From Hamiltosporidium tvaerminnensis (taxonomy: Eukaryota > Microsporidia > Dubosqiidae): a stretch of 64,000 nt of DNA. Positions 50,918-60,960 of the stretch are shown here, in pieces. The DNA is taken from the NCBI GenBank assembly GCA_022605425.2, contig CM061249.1, positions 248,001 through 312,000 on the forward strand, given 5' to 3'. A model generated the notes under the pieces. The model had not been told where the DNA came from and ran no database searches. It saw only the letters and a list, made by a program, of their open reading frames with translations. Each line of letters begins with the position of its first letter. The first letter of the stretch is position 1. The position numbers were made by a program, and so were the translations under genes.

Positions 50918-51732
50918 ATTACCCTTTCTCTTTATTTTATATCTCCTTAATATTTTATTTTCCTTAATATTTATGTCTAACTTATCCATTACCCTTTCTC
51001 TTTATTTATCTACTTTGAAATATAAATTTCTTTAAAATATTTATTTGAGTTGAAATATAATTTTCATTAAAATATTTATTTGAGTTGAAATATAATTTTC
51101 TTTAAAATATTTATTTCGAGTTGAAATAAATTTTTATACTTTTTAAAATTTTAAAACAATTGTAGATCACTTCACACCCCTATAAATTTTCTAAACTATA
51201 AAAAATATATTTAAAATCTCTTTACACACAAATAAATATTCTAAAATTTTCTAAAATAATATATTAATATGAAATATTAAATTATTATTAAATTTAATTT
51301 ATCAATGAATTAAAAAATATGTCATTAACTATTATAAGGTTATACCCATTATTCCTACATTTAAGTATTATTTTAAGCTTTAAGTATTATTCCTACCTTT
51401 AAGTATTATTCCTATAATTAAAAATTATTCCTATCATTAACTATTATTCCTATCTTTAAACATTATTTTAAGCTTTAACTATTATTCCTTTAATTAAACA
51501 TTATTTTAAGCTTTAAGTATTATTTTAAGCTTTAAGTATTATTCCTACCTTTAAACATTATTCCTATAATTAAAAATTATTCCTATCATTAACTATTATT
51601 TACTTACGTAATTATATTTAATAAATTCATATTCCTTACTTCATTCATATTATATATTTACCTTAATAAGCCATTATCGTATATCTATTACCCAGAATAT
51701 TTGATACAAAAATTTTAATATTTTATTTTTTA
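50918..51732. repeat. A+T-rich repeats upstream of STT3
   Basis: Several short tandem families: aaatataatttt(c)ttaaaatatttatttgagttg (51010-51125), and TTAAGTATTATTCCTA / CATTATTTTAAGCTTTAA units about 15 times at 51345-51600. No gene. Confidence 0.75.
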
Positions 51733-51736
51733 CCCC
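51733..51736 (+). promoter_or_regulatory. CCCC start-proximal motif of STT3
   Basis: TTTACCCCTAAAATG, with the run ending four bases before the ATG. Confidence 0.55.
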
Positions 51737-51740
51737 TAAA

Positions 51741-54545
51741 ATGAATTCTGTCTTAAAATTTTCACTGCTTTTTTTGATTTCAATTTTAGCATTTGTAATA
51801 AGACTAACAGGTATATTTAAATACGAACCAATTCTACAAGAATATGATCCTTATTTCAATTACAAATGTGTAAAACATTTAGTAAAACATGGTTTATTAT
51901 CTTTTATTAGATGGAACGATATGACTGTATGGATACCGTTTGGTAGAAAAATATTTAATACGTCGTATCCAGGTATGATGATATGTACGTATTTACTGTA
52001 TTGTATATCTAATAGTTTTCTTTTTTTATTGTCACATTTGTGTATTTCTCCATTAACTCTTTGTATATATTTTCCTGCTATTTGTTCTATACCTACTACT
52101 TTTTCTATGTATATGTTGTGTAATACACTGTTTGATAGGTCTTCTTGTAGTCTGTTGGCATCTTTTCTTTATGCACTTTGTCCTGCGTATATTTCTAGAA
52201 GTATTTCTGGATTTTATGATTATGAATGCTTTTCTATGCTTCTCATTCTTCTCTCTTTTAATTTTTATATCCAACTTTTTTGCATAAAAACAGAAAAAAC
52301 TGTTTATAAATGCATAAACAAAATGCATAAACAGAAGAAGAAGAAGAACGAGAATGAATTAGAAGAATATAAGGAGAGTAAGGAAGTAGAAGAAATTGAT
52401 AAAAGTAAAGAAGAATGTAAAGCTATATGTAAAGAAGAATATGAAGATAAATGTGAAGAAGAGCATGAAATAGAAAAATGTAAAGCTATATGTAAAGAAG
52501 AAAGTAAAGAAGAATGTGAAGAAAAGTATAAAATAGTAGAAAGTAAAGAGAAAAATAAGTACAAAAGTATGAATTTCCTTACAAATAATTTTAAGCCTTA
52601 TTTTAATACTTTTATATGTTTTATTATTTTCTATCAAATTCTATGTTTTAGTTGGGGTGGTTATACCTTTGTTATAAATCTTATTTCTTTACATTCATTG
52701 GCATTGATTGTAGTGGGTTTTATTTACACAGTAATTGATAGATATACATTTAAAGGGAGAGTAAAGGGTGTTAATACTAGGGATAGTTATAAAGAGGATG
52801 TAAAGGGTGTTAATAATCTAGATAGTAATTATAACGGTGTAAAGGGTGTTTATGATAAGAATAGTAATAAAGAGAAAGTAAAGGGTGTTAATACTAAGGA
52901 TAGTAATATAGAGGTGGTAAAGGGTGTTAGTACAAGTACATGTAAACAAGACCCTTTAAGTATCAATACATGTAAACAAGACCCTTTAAGTATCAATACA
53001 TGTAAACAAGACCCTTTAAGTAATACTAATAATCATAATTCTGTCCTTTATAATAACACCCTGTTATTTATTGACAATCCTAAGGGATATTCTGAGATAA
53101 ATTATTGGGTTTTTACCTGTTATTTTATTGTAAGTACTTTAATTACTTATCTAGTACCTTTTATAGGAAGTAAGGCTTTATTTTCACAAGAACATTTATT
53201 TCCTTTAACTGTGTTTATATTACATCAGATAATAAAAGGTATGAATATAAGAAAAGGAAACAAAATTTTATTTTCTGTATTTTTACTGAGTTTTTTACTT
53301 ATTTTTTTTAAAAAAATAACTTTTTTAATTCAAAAATTGTTTTTAGGACGAGGAAGGTTATTGGACTTAATATTACGAAAGAAAGGCACATCTGCATTGG
53401 TAAATTCTGTAAGCGAACACTCACCACGCAGTTTTTATGGTTTCTTTTTGGATTTTCATTTTTTAATTTTAATATTTCCGTTATCTTTAAAGAAGTATTT
53501 ATATGAACATAAAATCGGTGTAAAATCTATTTTTGTTTTGCTCTACAGTTTAGTTGCTTTGTTTTTCAGTACCAGAATGTTAAGACTTGTTTTACTGTTG
53601 GGTCCTATTGTCTGTATAACCTGTAGTTATTATTTAATTTATTTAATAAAAAAATGTCAAAAAAATTTGACAGGTAATATTAGTGATATAGTTAAAGATG
53701 GAAATAAATGTGATATGAGTGAAGATGGAAATAAAAGTAATATGCGTGAAGATGGTAATAAATGTGATATAGGTAAAGATGGAAATATTGATGATAATGG
53801 AAATATAAGTAATAATGGAAATATGAGTGATATTAATGATAGTGCTAATACAAGAAATGGGTATTTGACAGATATGACAGATATTGGATCTAGTATATTT
53901 AATATTGGTAGCTTGTTTGTACTTGTTTATCTTTTATTTTTATATTGCTTACACAGTGTATGGATCACTTCTAATCATTATAGTGTTCCTTACGTTATAT
54001 TGTACAATTCTCGAAATGAAGTGATGGACGATTTTAGAGAAAGTTGGTCTTTTATGAAAAATAATATAAAAAATGAAAATGTGTTGTGTTGGTGGGATTA
54101 TGGATATCAAATAAGTGTAATGGGAGAAGTAAATACAATAAATGATAATAATACGTGTATGGGTGAGAGAATAGCACTTACAGGTAAAATATTTTTGAGT
54201 GAAGAAAAAGAAGCAAATTTGTTGTGTAAAAAAGAAAATATAAAATATATTTATTGTGTTGTTGGTGTAAGTAATTGGTATTCATCTGATGATTTGAACA
54301 AAATCGGTTGGATTAAAAGAATTGTGAGTGAAACATTTGGAGAATCGTATTTATCTATTAATAGAGATACTGAGGAATATAAAAATATGTTGTTGTATAA
54401 AATGAGTTATCATAAAATGGAGAATGTTGTTGGAAATATGTGGGATTCTGTGAGGAGAAGTAGGTTTGATAAATGTGAGATTAAATATTTTAGAAATATT
54501 TTTAATTCTGAAAATTATTTGATAAGAATTTATGAGGTTCTATAA
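51741..54545 (+). CDS. STT3: STT3, catalytic subunit of oligosaccharyltransferase
   Basis: A 934-residue multi-pass ER membrane enzyme that transfers glycan from a lipid carrier to Asn-X-Ser/Thr of nascent proteins. It shows the metal-binding EYDPYFNY (D36), many membrane helices, and the peptide-binding WWDYGYQ (about 783-789) followed by MGEVNTINDNNT. It is longer than yeast STT3 (718) because of three repeat-derived hydrophilic inserts. One is a Lys/Glu-rich stretch at about 194-276 (KEECKAICKEE units). A second, at about 342-435, has five VKGV-type units plus three CKQDPLSINT units. A third, at about 652-705, has DGNKCDM/DGNIS units. They lie between hydrophobic blocks, so probably in loops. 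A CCCC motif supports the start. N-glycosylation is reduced in many Microsporidia, so an intact STT3 is notable. Confidence 0.93.
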   Translation: MNSVLKFSLLFLISILAFVIRLTGIFKYEPILQEYDPYFNYKCVKHLVKHGLLSFIRWNDMTVWIPFGRKIFNTSYPGMMICTYLLYCISNSFLFLLSHLCISPLTLCIYFPAICSIPTTFSMYMLCNTLFDRSSCSLLASFLYALCPAYISRSISGFYDYECFSMLLILLSFNFYIQLFCIKTEKTVYKCINKMHKQKKKKNENELEEYKESKEVEEIDKSKEECKAICKEEYEDKCEEEHEIEKCKAICKEESKEECEEKYKIVESKEKNKYKSMNFLTNNFKPYFNTFICFIIFYQILCFSWGGYTFVINLISLHSLALIVVGFIYTVIDRYTFKGRVKGVNTRDSYKEDVKGVNNLDSNYNGVKGVYDKNSNKEKVKGVNTKDSNIEVVKGVSTSTCKQDPLSINTCKQDPLSINTCKQDPLSNTNNHNSVLYNNTLLFIDNPKGYSEINYWVFTCYFIVSTLITYLVPFIGSKALFSQEHLFPLTVFILHQIIKGMNIRKGNKILFSVFLLSFLLIFFKKITFLIQKLFLGRGRLLDLILRKKGTSALVNSVSEHSPRSFYGFFLDFHFLILIFPLSLKKYLYEHKIGVKSIFVLLYSLVALFFSTRMLRLVLLLGPIVCITCSYYLIYLIKKCQKNLTGNISDIVKDGNKCDMSEDGNKSNMREDGNKCDIGKDGNIDDNGNISNNGNMSDINDSANTRNGYLTDMTDIGSSIFNIGSLFVLVYLLFLYCLHSVWITSNHYSVPYVILYNSRNEVMDDFRESWSFMKNNIKNENVLCWWDYGYQISVMGEVNTINDNNTCMGERIALTGKIFLSEEKEANLLCKKENIKYIYCVVGVSNWYSSDDLNKIGWIKRIVSETFGESYLSINRDTEEYKNMLLYKMSYHKMENVVGNMWDSVRRSRFDKCEIKYFRNIFNSENYLIRIYEVL
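52766..53040 (+). repeat. In-frame coding repeats within STT3 carrying the GGGTGTTA motif
   Basis: AAAGGGTGTTA occurs at about 52763, 52802 and 52880, with GGGTGTTT at 52844 and AGGGTGTTAG at 52921. They encode VKGV units. Three direct repeats of ACATGTAAACAAGACCCTTT follow. The GGGTGTTA core is the motif found in the arrays flanking the REEP-like gene 50 kb away. Confidence 0.9.
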
Positions 54546-54994
54546 ATTAAGTGAATGTATTATTCGTATGAGGGAGATATAATATTAATTATGTTTGATG
54601 TAAAATATTTATTAAATGTTAGTGAAATTAATATTTATTAAGTGTAATATCTATTAAATCTTACTGAATGTAATATTTATTTAATATCTCGTAAATCTTA
54701 GTGAATATAATATTTATTTAATATTTGTTTAATATTTGTTTAATTTTTTATAATTTTGTTTAAAATCTGTTTTTAATTTAATATTTTGTTTTATAATTAT
54801 ATTTCAAGTGGTTTGATTATAACCTTTTAAATTAATAAGAATTATCGGGTTCTTTGTTTTCTATGTTTTAATATTTTTCTTATTTTATATAAATTAAAAT
54901 TAAATTTCATATTTTTTAATTGTGTTTTTAAAAATGGTTGTTTTAGAATTAAAAGTTTTTTTAGAAGGTAAAGCTGTTTTACTATTTAAGGGTT
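54546..54994. other. A+T-rich spacer with short repeats
   Basis: Short taatatttatt(t)aatat repeats follow the STT3 stop. A frame from 54934 (MVVLELKVFLEGKAVLLF...) runs into the LINE fragment at 55064 and looks incidental. Confidence 0.4.
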
Positions 54995-55063
54995 TTTTTA
55001 CTTTATTACTTTCAAATATTTTTTTAATATTAAAAAAAAATAAATCTATAAGAATATTGAAAA
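54995..55063. repeat. Target segment duplicated around nested LINE insertions
   Basis: The 69-bp string starting TTTTTACTTTATTACTTTCA and ending ATCTATAAGAATATTGAAAA recurs at 55963-56007 continued at 56908-56931, interrupted there by a LINE insertion. Confidence 0.85.
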
Positions 55064-55486
55064 TAATGGGTATAAGAAAATATGTAGGCAGCGAAAAACA
55101 AGAAGAAAAAATAATAAAGGCTGCAAACAGGGCAAGTGAAGTGGGTGAGGTAATTAGAGAGTGTGCAGTACAAACAAGGTTTGACCGAATGCCTAGAAAT
55201 GGATGGAAAGAGATACAGAGCTACTACATGTATCGATTATAGCTGAGAGAAAAATCTGGTTATAAAAATATCTGAGGAGGAAATCGGAAAGAGGTCCGAA
55301 CTCGAAAGCTTCAAATGAATTGGTTGACACTGTTCTTGATCTTATTAATCGAATAGTCGGTGAATATGCTGACTTTCATGTACCTATGACGATAACAGAC
55401 GTTGCCCGAATTATCCTGACAGCACAGGTATGTTATGACGATGAAACACGTAAAAGTATGCGAGAGTTTAATTTAGACCTAAAAAA
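55064..55486 (+). mobile_element. 5' fragment of the REL-type LINE, fused to the ~740-bp element
   Basis: Begins exactly at the LINE start codon (ATGGGTATAAGAAAATATG; full copy ATGGGTAGAAAGAAAAATG). It encodes recognisable N-terminal blocks in several frames: VQTRFDRMPRNGWKEIQ, then VLDLINRIVGEYADFHVP and VCYDDETRK, then MREFNLDL. Large internal deletions and frameshifts are present. It stops abruptly at 55486, where the 3' half of the ~740-bp repeat begins. Confidence 0.88.
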
Positions 55487-55960
55487 TGCTCACTCGGGTT
55501 AGAAGACTTAGCGCCTGGGAGATATAAAAAAAAACTACATACCAATTAAAAGCCGGGAGAGCTAAGTAGCAGGTTATACCTGTTGGTATGACATTGCACT
55601 GTCTAGGTGGACCCCATGTAAATCTCTGAAATATATCTTAGCTAGAAGTTTATTGGGTTCAGAAAGTGTAGAGTAAGTGGGAATGCTGCATAGTCTTGGG
55701 GGAGCCCAGGGGGGGCTTCGGCCTTCGATCACACTCCATGCAACGGACATTAACGAACTCCGGGCAACTGCCTCGCCTATTAATTAGGTTCTACACACCT
55801 GGTAGATGAAAGGCTTTGGGACGTAGGTATCGCAGGGGTTACCGATGGGGTGTTGGGGTAGCAGTTATTTATGTTAAACCTAGAACTGCGTTAATGTCAT
55901 GAAAACAAATATAACACTTACCACTATTGTAAAAAGATGTGATATTTTTAAATAAAGTAA
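55487..55960 (+). mobile_element. 3' two-thirds of the ~740-bp element joined to LINE sequence
   Basis: From TGCTCACTCGGGTTAGAAGA to AAATAAAGTAA, nearly identical to copies 1 and 3. The join to the LINE fragment is internal to the element, so it is not a simple insertion into the LINE. Confidence 0.9.
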
Positions 55961-55992
55961 TCTTTTTACTTTATTACTTTCAAATATTTTTT

Positions 55993-56007
55993 TAATATTA
56001 AAAAAAA
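55993..56007. repeat. Target-site duplication, left, of the 56-kb LINE copy
   Basis: TAATATTAAAAAAAA-type 15-mer, repeated at 56893-56907. Confidence 0.7.
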
Positions 56008-56892
56008 GGTGTGTGTCAACACTGCAACACGTCTAGAAAAACAGTAGACCATTTAGCAACGAGATGTGAAAAAATGCTTGGTCATGACTATACTAGACGA
56101 CACAATGAAGTGGTACGATGTATACATTTGCTCTTGTTAAATAAATATAAATTCAAGTCTTCAAAACGAATCAGAAGCCACTCAGTTCAAGAAATTCTTG
56201 ATAATGAGTATGCAGAGATAAGAGTGGACACCAGAATAAAAACTGATGTCAAAATTCGAAATAATAGGCCAGATATATTCGTTTTAGACAAGAGACGAAA
56301 TAAGATTACCCTCATTGACGTAGGACTCACCTCCCAAGACTCACTTCAAATAGTTGAAACAGAGAAACTTAGGAAGTATGACCTATTAGCAAATGAGCTG
56401 GGTCTTATTTACAAATGTAGTATAGAGATAATTCCTTATGTGATAACATGGGACGGTATTGTGACAAAATACCATAAGACTTATCTTAAAAGATTACAAA
56501 TACCCATAAATGTAGAGGCATACATTCAGTCCATAGTACTTAAGAAAACAGTCGAAATGATTTCCTTCGATCGACGAAGAGGAATTGAGTCAGGACCAAG
56601 TGCCGAAGAGAGCTGGGAGAGAGCGTCATTAAGTGTTATTATAGGAGCTGAGATGCATAAACAGCCAACACCCCCCTTAAAAGAAGTGAAGAACGAGGAA
56701 GATAGTGTTAAACAAGTAAATTCAAAAAATATTTTACCCCTTATTTTAGATGACGTAACCAGACCAGAGGAACCGACGATAGACATTAATGATAAGTCGG
56801 ATGTAGAAAAAGAGAATAAAGTGGTTAAAGTGATGGAAGAAATTAGTTAAACGAGAGAAAATTTGTTAACCCAGAATTTTATTAAATAAAAA
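56008..56892 (+). mobile_element. 5'-truncated REL-type LINE, endonuclease end with open frame
   Basis: Starts inside the zinc knuckle (CQHCNTSRKTVDHLATRC) and keeps an uninterrupted frame of about 280 codons through RPDIFVLDKRRNKITLIDVG to the natural stop at 56850. The 3' end is AACCCAGAATTTTATTAAAT. Without the reverse transcriptase it cannot move itself, but it still encodes the complete nuclease region. The catalytic-region Glu of IEVG reads Asp here (IDVG). Confidence 0.92.
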
Positions 56893-56931
56893 TAATATTA
56901 AAAAAAAATAAATCTATAAGAATATTGAAAA

Positions 56932-57500
56932 CACCCATTGAAGTAGGAATCACATCCCAAGACCCTCTTCAAATAGTTGAAACAGAGAAGCTTAGGAAAT
57001 ATGACCTATTAGCCGAAGAGTTGGGTCTTATTTATAAATGCAATGTTGAGATAATCTCTTATGTGATGACCTGGGACGGTATTGTGACAAAATACCATAA
57101 GACGTATGTTAAGAGATTACAAATACCCATGAATGTAGAGGCATTATACAATCCATAGTACTCAATAAGACAGTCGAAACAATTTCTTTTGATCGATGAA
57201 GAAGACTTGAGTTTGGACCAAATGCTGAAGAGAGCGAAAGAATCATTAGGTGTTAGTTTAGGAGCTGAGGTGCATAAACAACCAATACCCCCTTTAAAGC
57301 AAGTAGACAACGAGGAAGATGATGTGTTAAAACAAAAAATACAAAAAATATTTTACCCCATATTTAAGATGGCAAACCACAGCGGTAACCAAAAATTAAT
57401 GCAAATGAAGATTCAAAGTTGGAGACGAGTTAGAAGATGTTAAAATTAGGAAGAGAATTATTTTAAAAGTTTGAAAGTTTGCTAATCTAGAATTTTTAAA
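56932..57500 (+). mobile_element. Older 5'-truncated REL-type LINE copy
   Basis: Starts at the nuclease motif (IEVGITSQDPLQIVETEKL) and continues in broken frames (56925-57158 and 57189-57443) to a mutated 3' end (CTAATCTAGAATTTTTAAAA). More diverged than its neighbour at 56008-56892. Confidence 0.85.
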
Positions 57501-57929
57501 AATATATTTTGGCAAATTTTGAATAAAACATAGAAGACTATCATTGTAAGAGTAACCATGAAAAAAAACAAAGCAAAGATTTAAAACAAATAAATATTGA
57601 GGTAAATAAATTAAAATTGAAAAAATCTTTTTATTTATTTTCCTTAAATATTTCTTAGTGACCTTTTTAAATGCATTTTCTGTTATTTATTCGTGATTTC
57701 TTATTTTCACTCGAAATTATCGTTAGAGGCAAAAATGCATACAGTATAAAATTTTTCTGACATAATGGTATCTATTAAATGAGCAAATCTGCTAAATTAC
57801 ATATTTGCTCAAAGGTAAAAATTATAACAGGAAATCAAGGGTTTGGGTTATAATTTAATTTTGCAATTCATAATTTCACAAGTGTCTATTAAACACCCAG
57901 TTATTTATAATACTACTCCTTTTTATTTT
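57501..57929. other. Spacer
   Basis: A+T-rich with no gene recognised. Confidence 0.4.
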
Positions 57930-60900
57930 ACATGTATTCATACCCTAGCTCCGCCACGGATACGACGAGTTCTGATCTGCGAGTCCCAAGCCTGGATAAG
58001 AAGGAGGGTTTTCTATAGGGTAAACACTCCTATTTCTCAAAACGTATTGCTATGAAACCAAGAAATAAAAAAACGCCGAAAACAGATCAAATTAAATAAA
58101 TAAAAAAAAGATTTAATTAATATCGTAACATAAAATGGGTCCAGCTTTTTAACTAGGTGCATTATCAAATCTATCTAATAAACTTGGTAAATAAAAAAAC
58201 GATATTATTGCACTGCAAGAAATCAGATGTAAAGAAACAGGTGTAATAAAAAAAGGAATACTTGATGTTCAACGGATGTAATACGGCAAATGTACTGGAA
58301 ACAGCATTTGCCATAAAAAATAATCTAGTTAGAAATGTTTTGGAATATTAACTTATTGATAAACGATCTTGTTCAATAAAGCACAAGGGAAACTTCTTTA
58401 AACGAGATTTATATATTTTAATGCACTTATTAAAGATATCTACGAAAAAACAAAAGAGTTTTTTGTATAAAAGACTCACATATGACTACTCAAATGCCCT
58501 AAAAATGATATAGAAATTATCACAATTCCATTTTAATGCAGAGATCGGAAATATAACGTACAGGCTATTATTAGCAGGAGGCCAACCAAATTATAAATAA
58601 AAAAAGAATCAGATTAGTCGAATTCGCATTGAGTAAGACCAGTGCATATTCTAGCAGATATTCCCACATAAATCATACATAAATACCCATACAAATACCC
58701 AGATATTATGGAGAATATTCAAATCGATCATACGTTTATCGTTTTGAGACATTTTTATGAATATCACGAATATTACAAGCTTCGGAGGAGCAAATATAAA
58801 CCAGAATACATTTTTAGTCAAAATTGAATATAAGTGGAGTATAACATCCTAAAAATTGCTCTAAAAAGCAGCATAGGATAGATATAATACTATTATATTA
58901 AGCGATATAAACTTTAGAGAAAGACATGCAAAGACTTTTTAAATACTTAAGCATCAACAGGACTTATACAGCAGCTGACATAGATGTACCGGAACAAAGA
59001 TAAAGAAGAAGATCAAAGAAACTGCTGAGGAAGTGTTATGCTATAAAAAGCATCAGAAAATTATTATTGGTTCAATCAAGAGTGTAAAATTGCATATTCA
59101 CGAATAAAGCAAGATTTAAACTGGTAAAATGAATAACATATGTATAAAATAAGAGATTGGTAACGGCAAGAATCATTTCAAACCGTGTTTTAAAGAAAAA
59201 AGGAAGTAGGTGGTATACGGAGACTTCGGGAAATAGAAAGAAGGGCAAAGTGTAAGAGAATAAGGCGAATGTATTTTTAATAATAAATATAAAAACGAGG
59301 CTTCGTAACGAAAGTCTGTATTCTAATAGCAAAAGAAGGTAATATCTTAACGAAATTTAAAATAAATTCTAGCTACGTGGGCTTAATACTTTGAGAGCCT
59401 TCTAAACTGCATAGAAGAAAATATATCGGAAAGGGAAAATTATCGATAATTTAAAAAGAAAAGTATTTAAACTATCGAAGATTAAACACTCGAGGAAAGA
59501 ATAACTACCATTATGAGTTTGCGAAATTTTAGAGCATCGGAAAAAGATAAAATTTCTGTTTAGCTTTTAAAGGTTGGAGGGATAAATTTAGCAAAAATAT
59601 ACCAATTTGGTTAAACAATATGAAGAAAATACCTGATGAATGGAATCAAGTACGGAAATACCTCTAAAAAACCAAGGGTCAACTATAAAAGGCGACCATA
59701 GTAGAGGGAATATCTCTTTTAAATATTGGCTATAAAGTTCTAAGCAAAATAGTTTCAAATATGTTATGAGATTGGCTCGGGGAATAATCAATGATTATAA
59801 ATTTTGATTCTGTATGGATGGTTGACAACAATTCAAAAATTTATAATGAGTATTATCTTAGAAAAATGCTAAGATTTAATATTTATAGATATCATTATTT
59901 CTTGAATATGAACAAGTTTATGATAGTATTTATCGTAAACCCATTTTAATGATCTTTGTGATTTATAAATTCTTATTAAACTCATATGAATTGTAAAATT
60001 GGTTTAGTTTATGCTAAAGTGAAAAGAATTCTAGCAAAAAAAACTTCAAATAGGTAAGGAATAATCAGAGGCGTTAAACAATAAGATACATTATCGGGTA
60101 TATTAGTCCACTTACAAAGCAAAACATTTTTCGTAAGCTTGAAGGATATAAAAGTGCAATTGTTTGAAATAAAACATTATTATACATAAGATGCATTTGA
60201 CCTATGTATCATCAGAAAAAAAAGATGATATAAAATATTACTTTGGTCTAATTGAAAAAGAATCTGATTAAGCAGGATTATAGATTCGCAAGAGCAAAAC
60301 CAAGTAGGGTCATAATATTTTTGCAAAGTAACTTCAACAATTCTTGAAAAAAATACTTCATAGAGTTAGAAAAAGTATCGAGCTTTATATATCAAGGCCT
60401 TTTATAGATCAAAATAAAAAAAGCATAGATGAAATACAGAAAAAGATGAAGCAAGCAATGAAGTATACTTTGTGATGCCATATTTGATTAAATGAATCTA
60501 TAGAAGTAGAAATTGAAAAAATAATATATAGTACTATAATAAGACTTTTTTTTGGTATGGATCTGAGATTTTGTTAAGAACAAAAAGTGATAAAATATTT
60601 TAGACACGTAAGAAAGGAAAAATATCCGCAATATATTTGACCTAAAACATTAAAAAAATGTGCGAAAAATCCAAACAAATCAAGAAATTTATGATCTCTA
60701 TCCTAGAATAAAATATCAAAGCTAAAACAAAAAGAGGAAGATTGAGAAGCCTAGAACATTTTATACGAACGCCTCTTTATCAAAAGGAAAGCCAAGTATA
60801 TCTGTATAAATCCAATGAAAAGTAGACAAGAATTTGCATTGGAAAAGATTAAAGATGTTGTAGAAAAGGATCTGAGAATGCTTTATGTGCGGCAGGTGAA

Positions 60901-60960
60901 GGAAACAGGGCATGAAAGAAAATAATTCTCAAAAAATGTTAAGTAATCTTAAACTTTTAA
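57930..60960 (+). mobile_element. Decayed full-length RTE-like (APE-type) LINE
   Basis: A fossil with both enzymatic parts. The G+C-rich head is at 57945-58050. Endonuclease: GALSNLSNKLGK then DIIALQEIRCKETGVIKKG (58160-58257), typical of AP-endonuclease-like LINE proteins. Reverse transcriptase: KIPDEWNQ near 59630, RGNISF...ISLLNIGYKVLSKIVS-type sequence at 59705-59765, motif A DFEQVYDSIYRK near 59905-59935, motif B IIRGVKQ*DTLSGIL near 60062, and tail KYFRHVRKEKYPQYI near 60590. Stops and indels interrupt every frame. A minus-strand copy of the 3' part is at 34085-34965. Confidence 0.8.

Noticed and set aside
52053-52637. Minus-strand frames of 86-92 codons inside STT3
   Set aside because: Antisense shadows of the Lys/Glu repeat region; low-complexity Phe/Ser/Leu runs.
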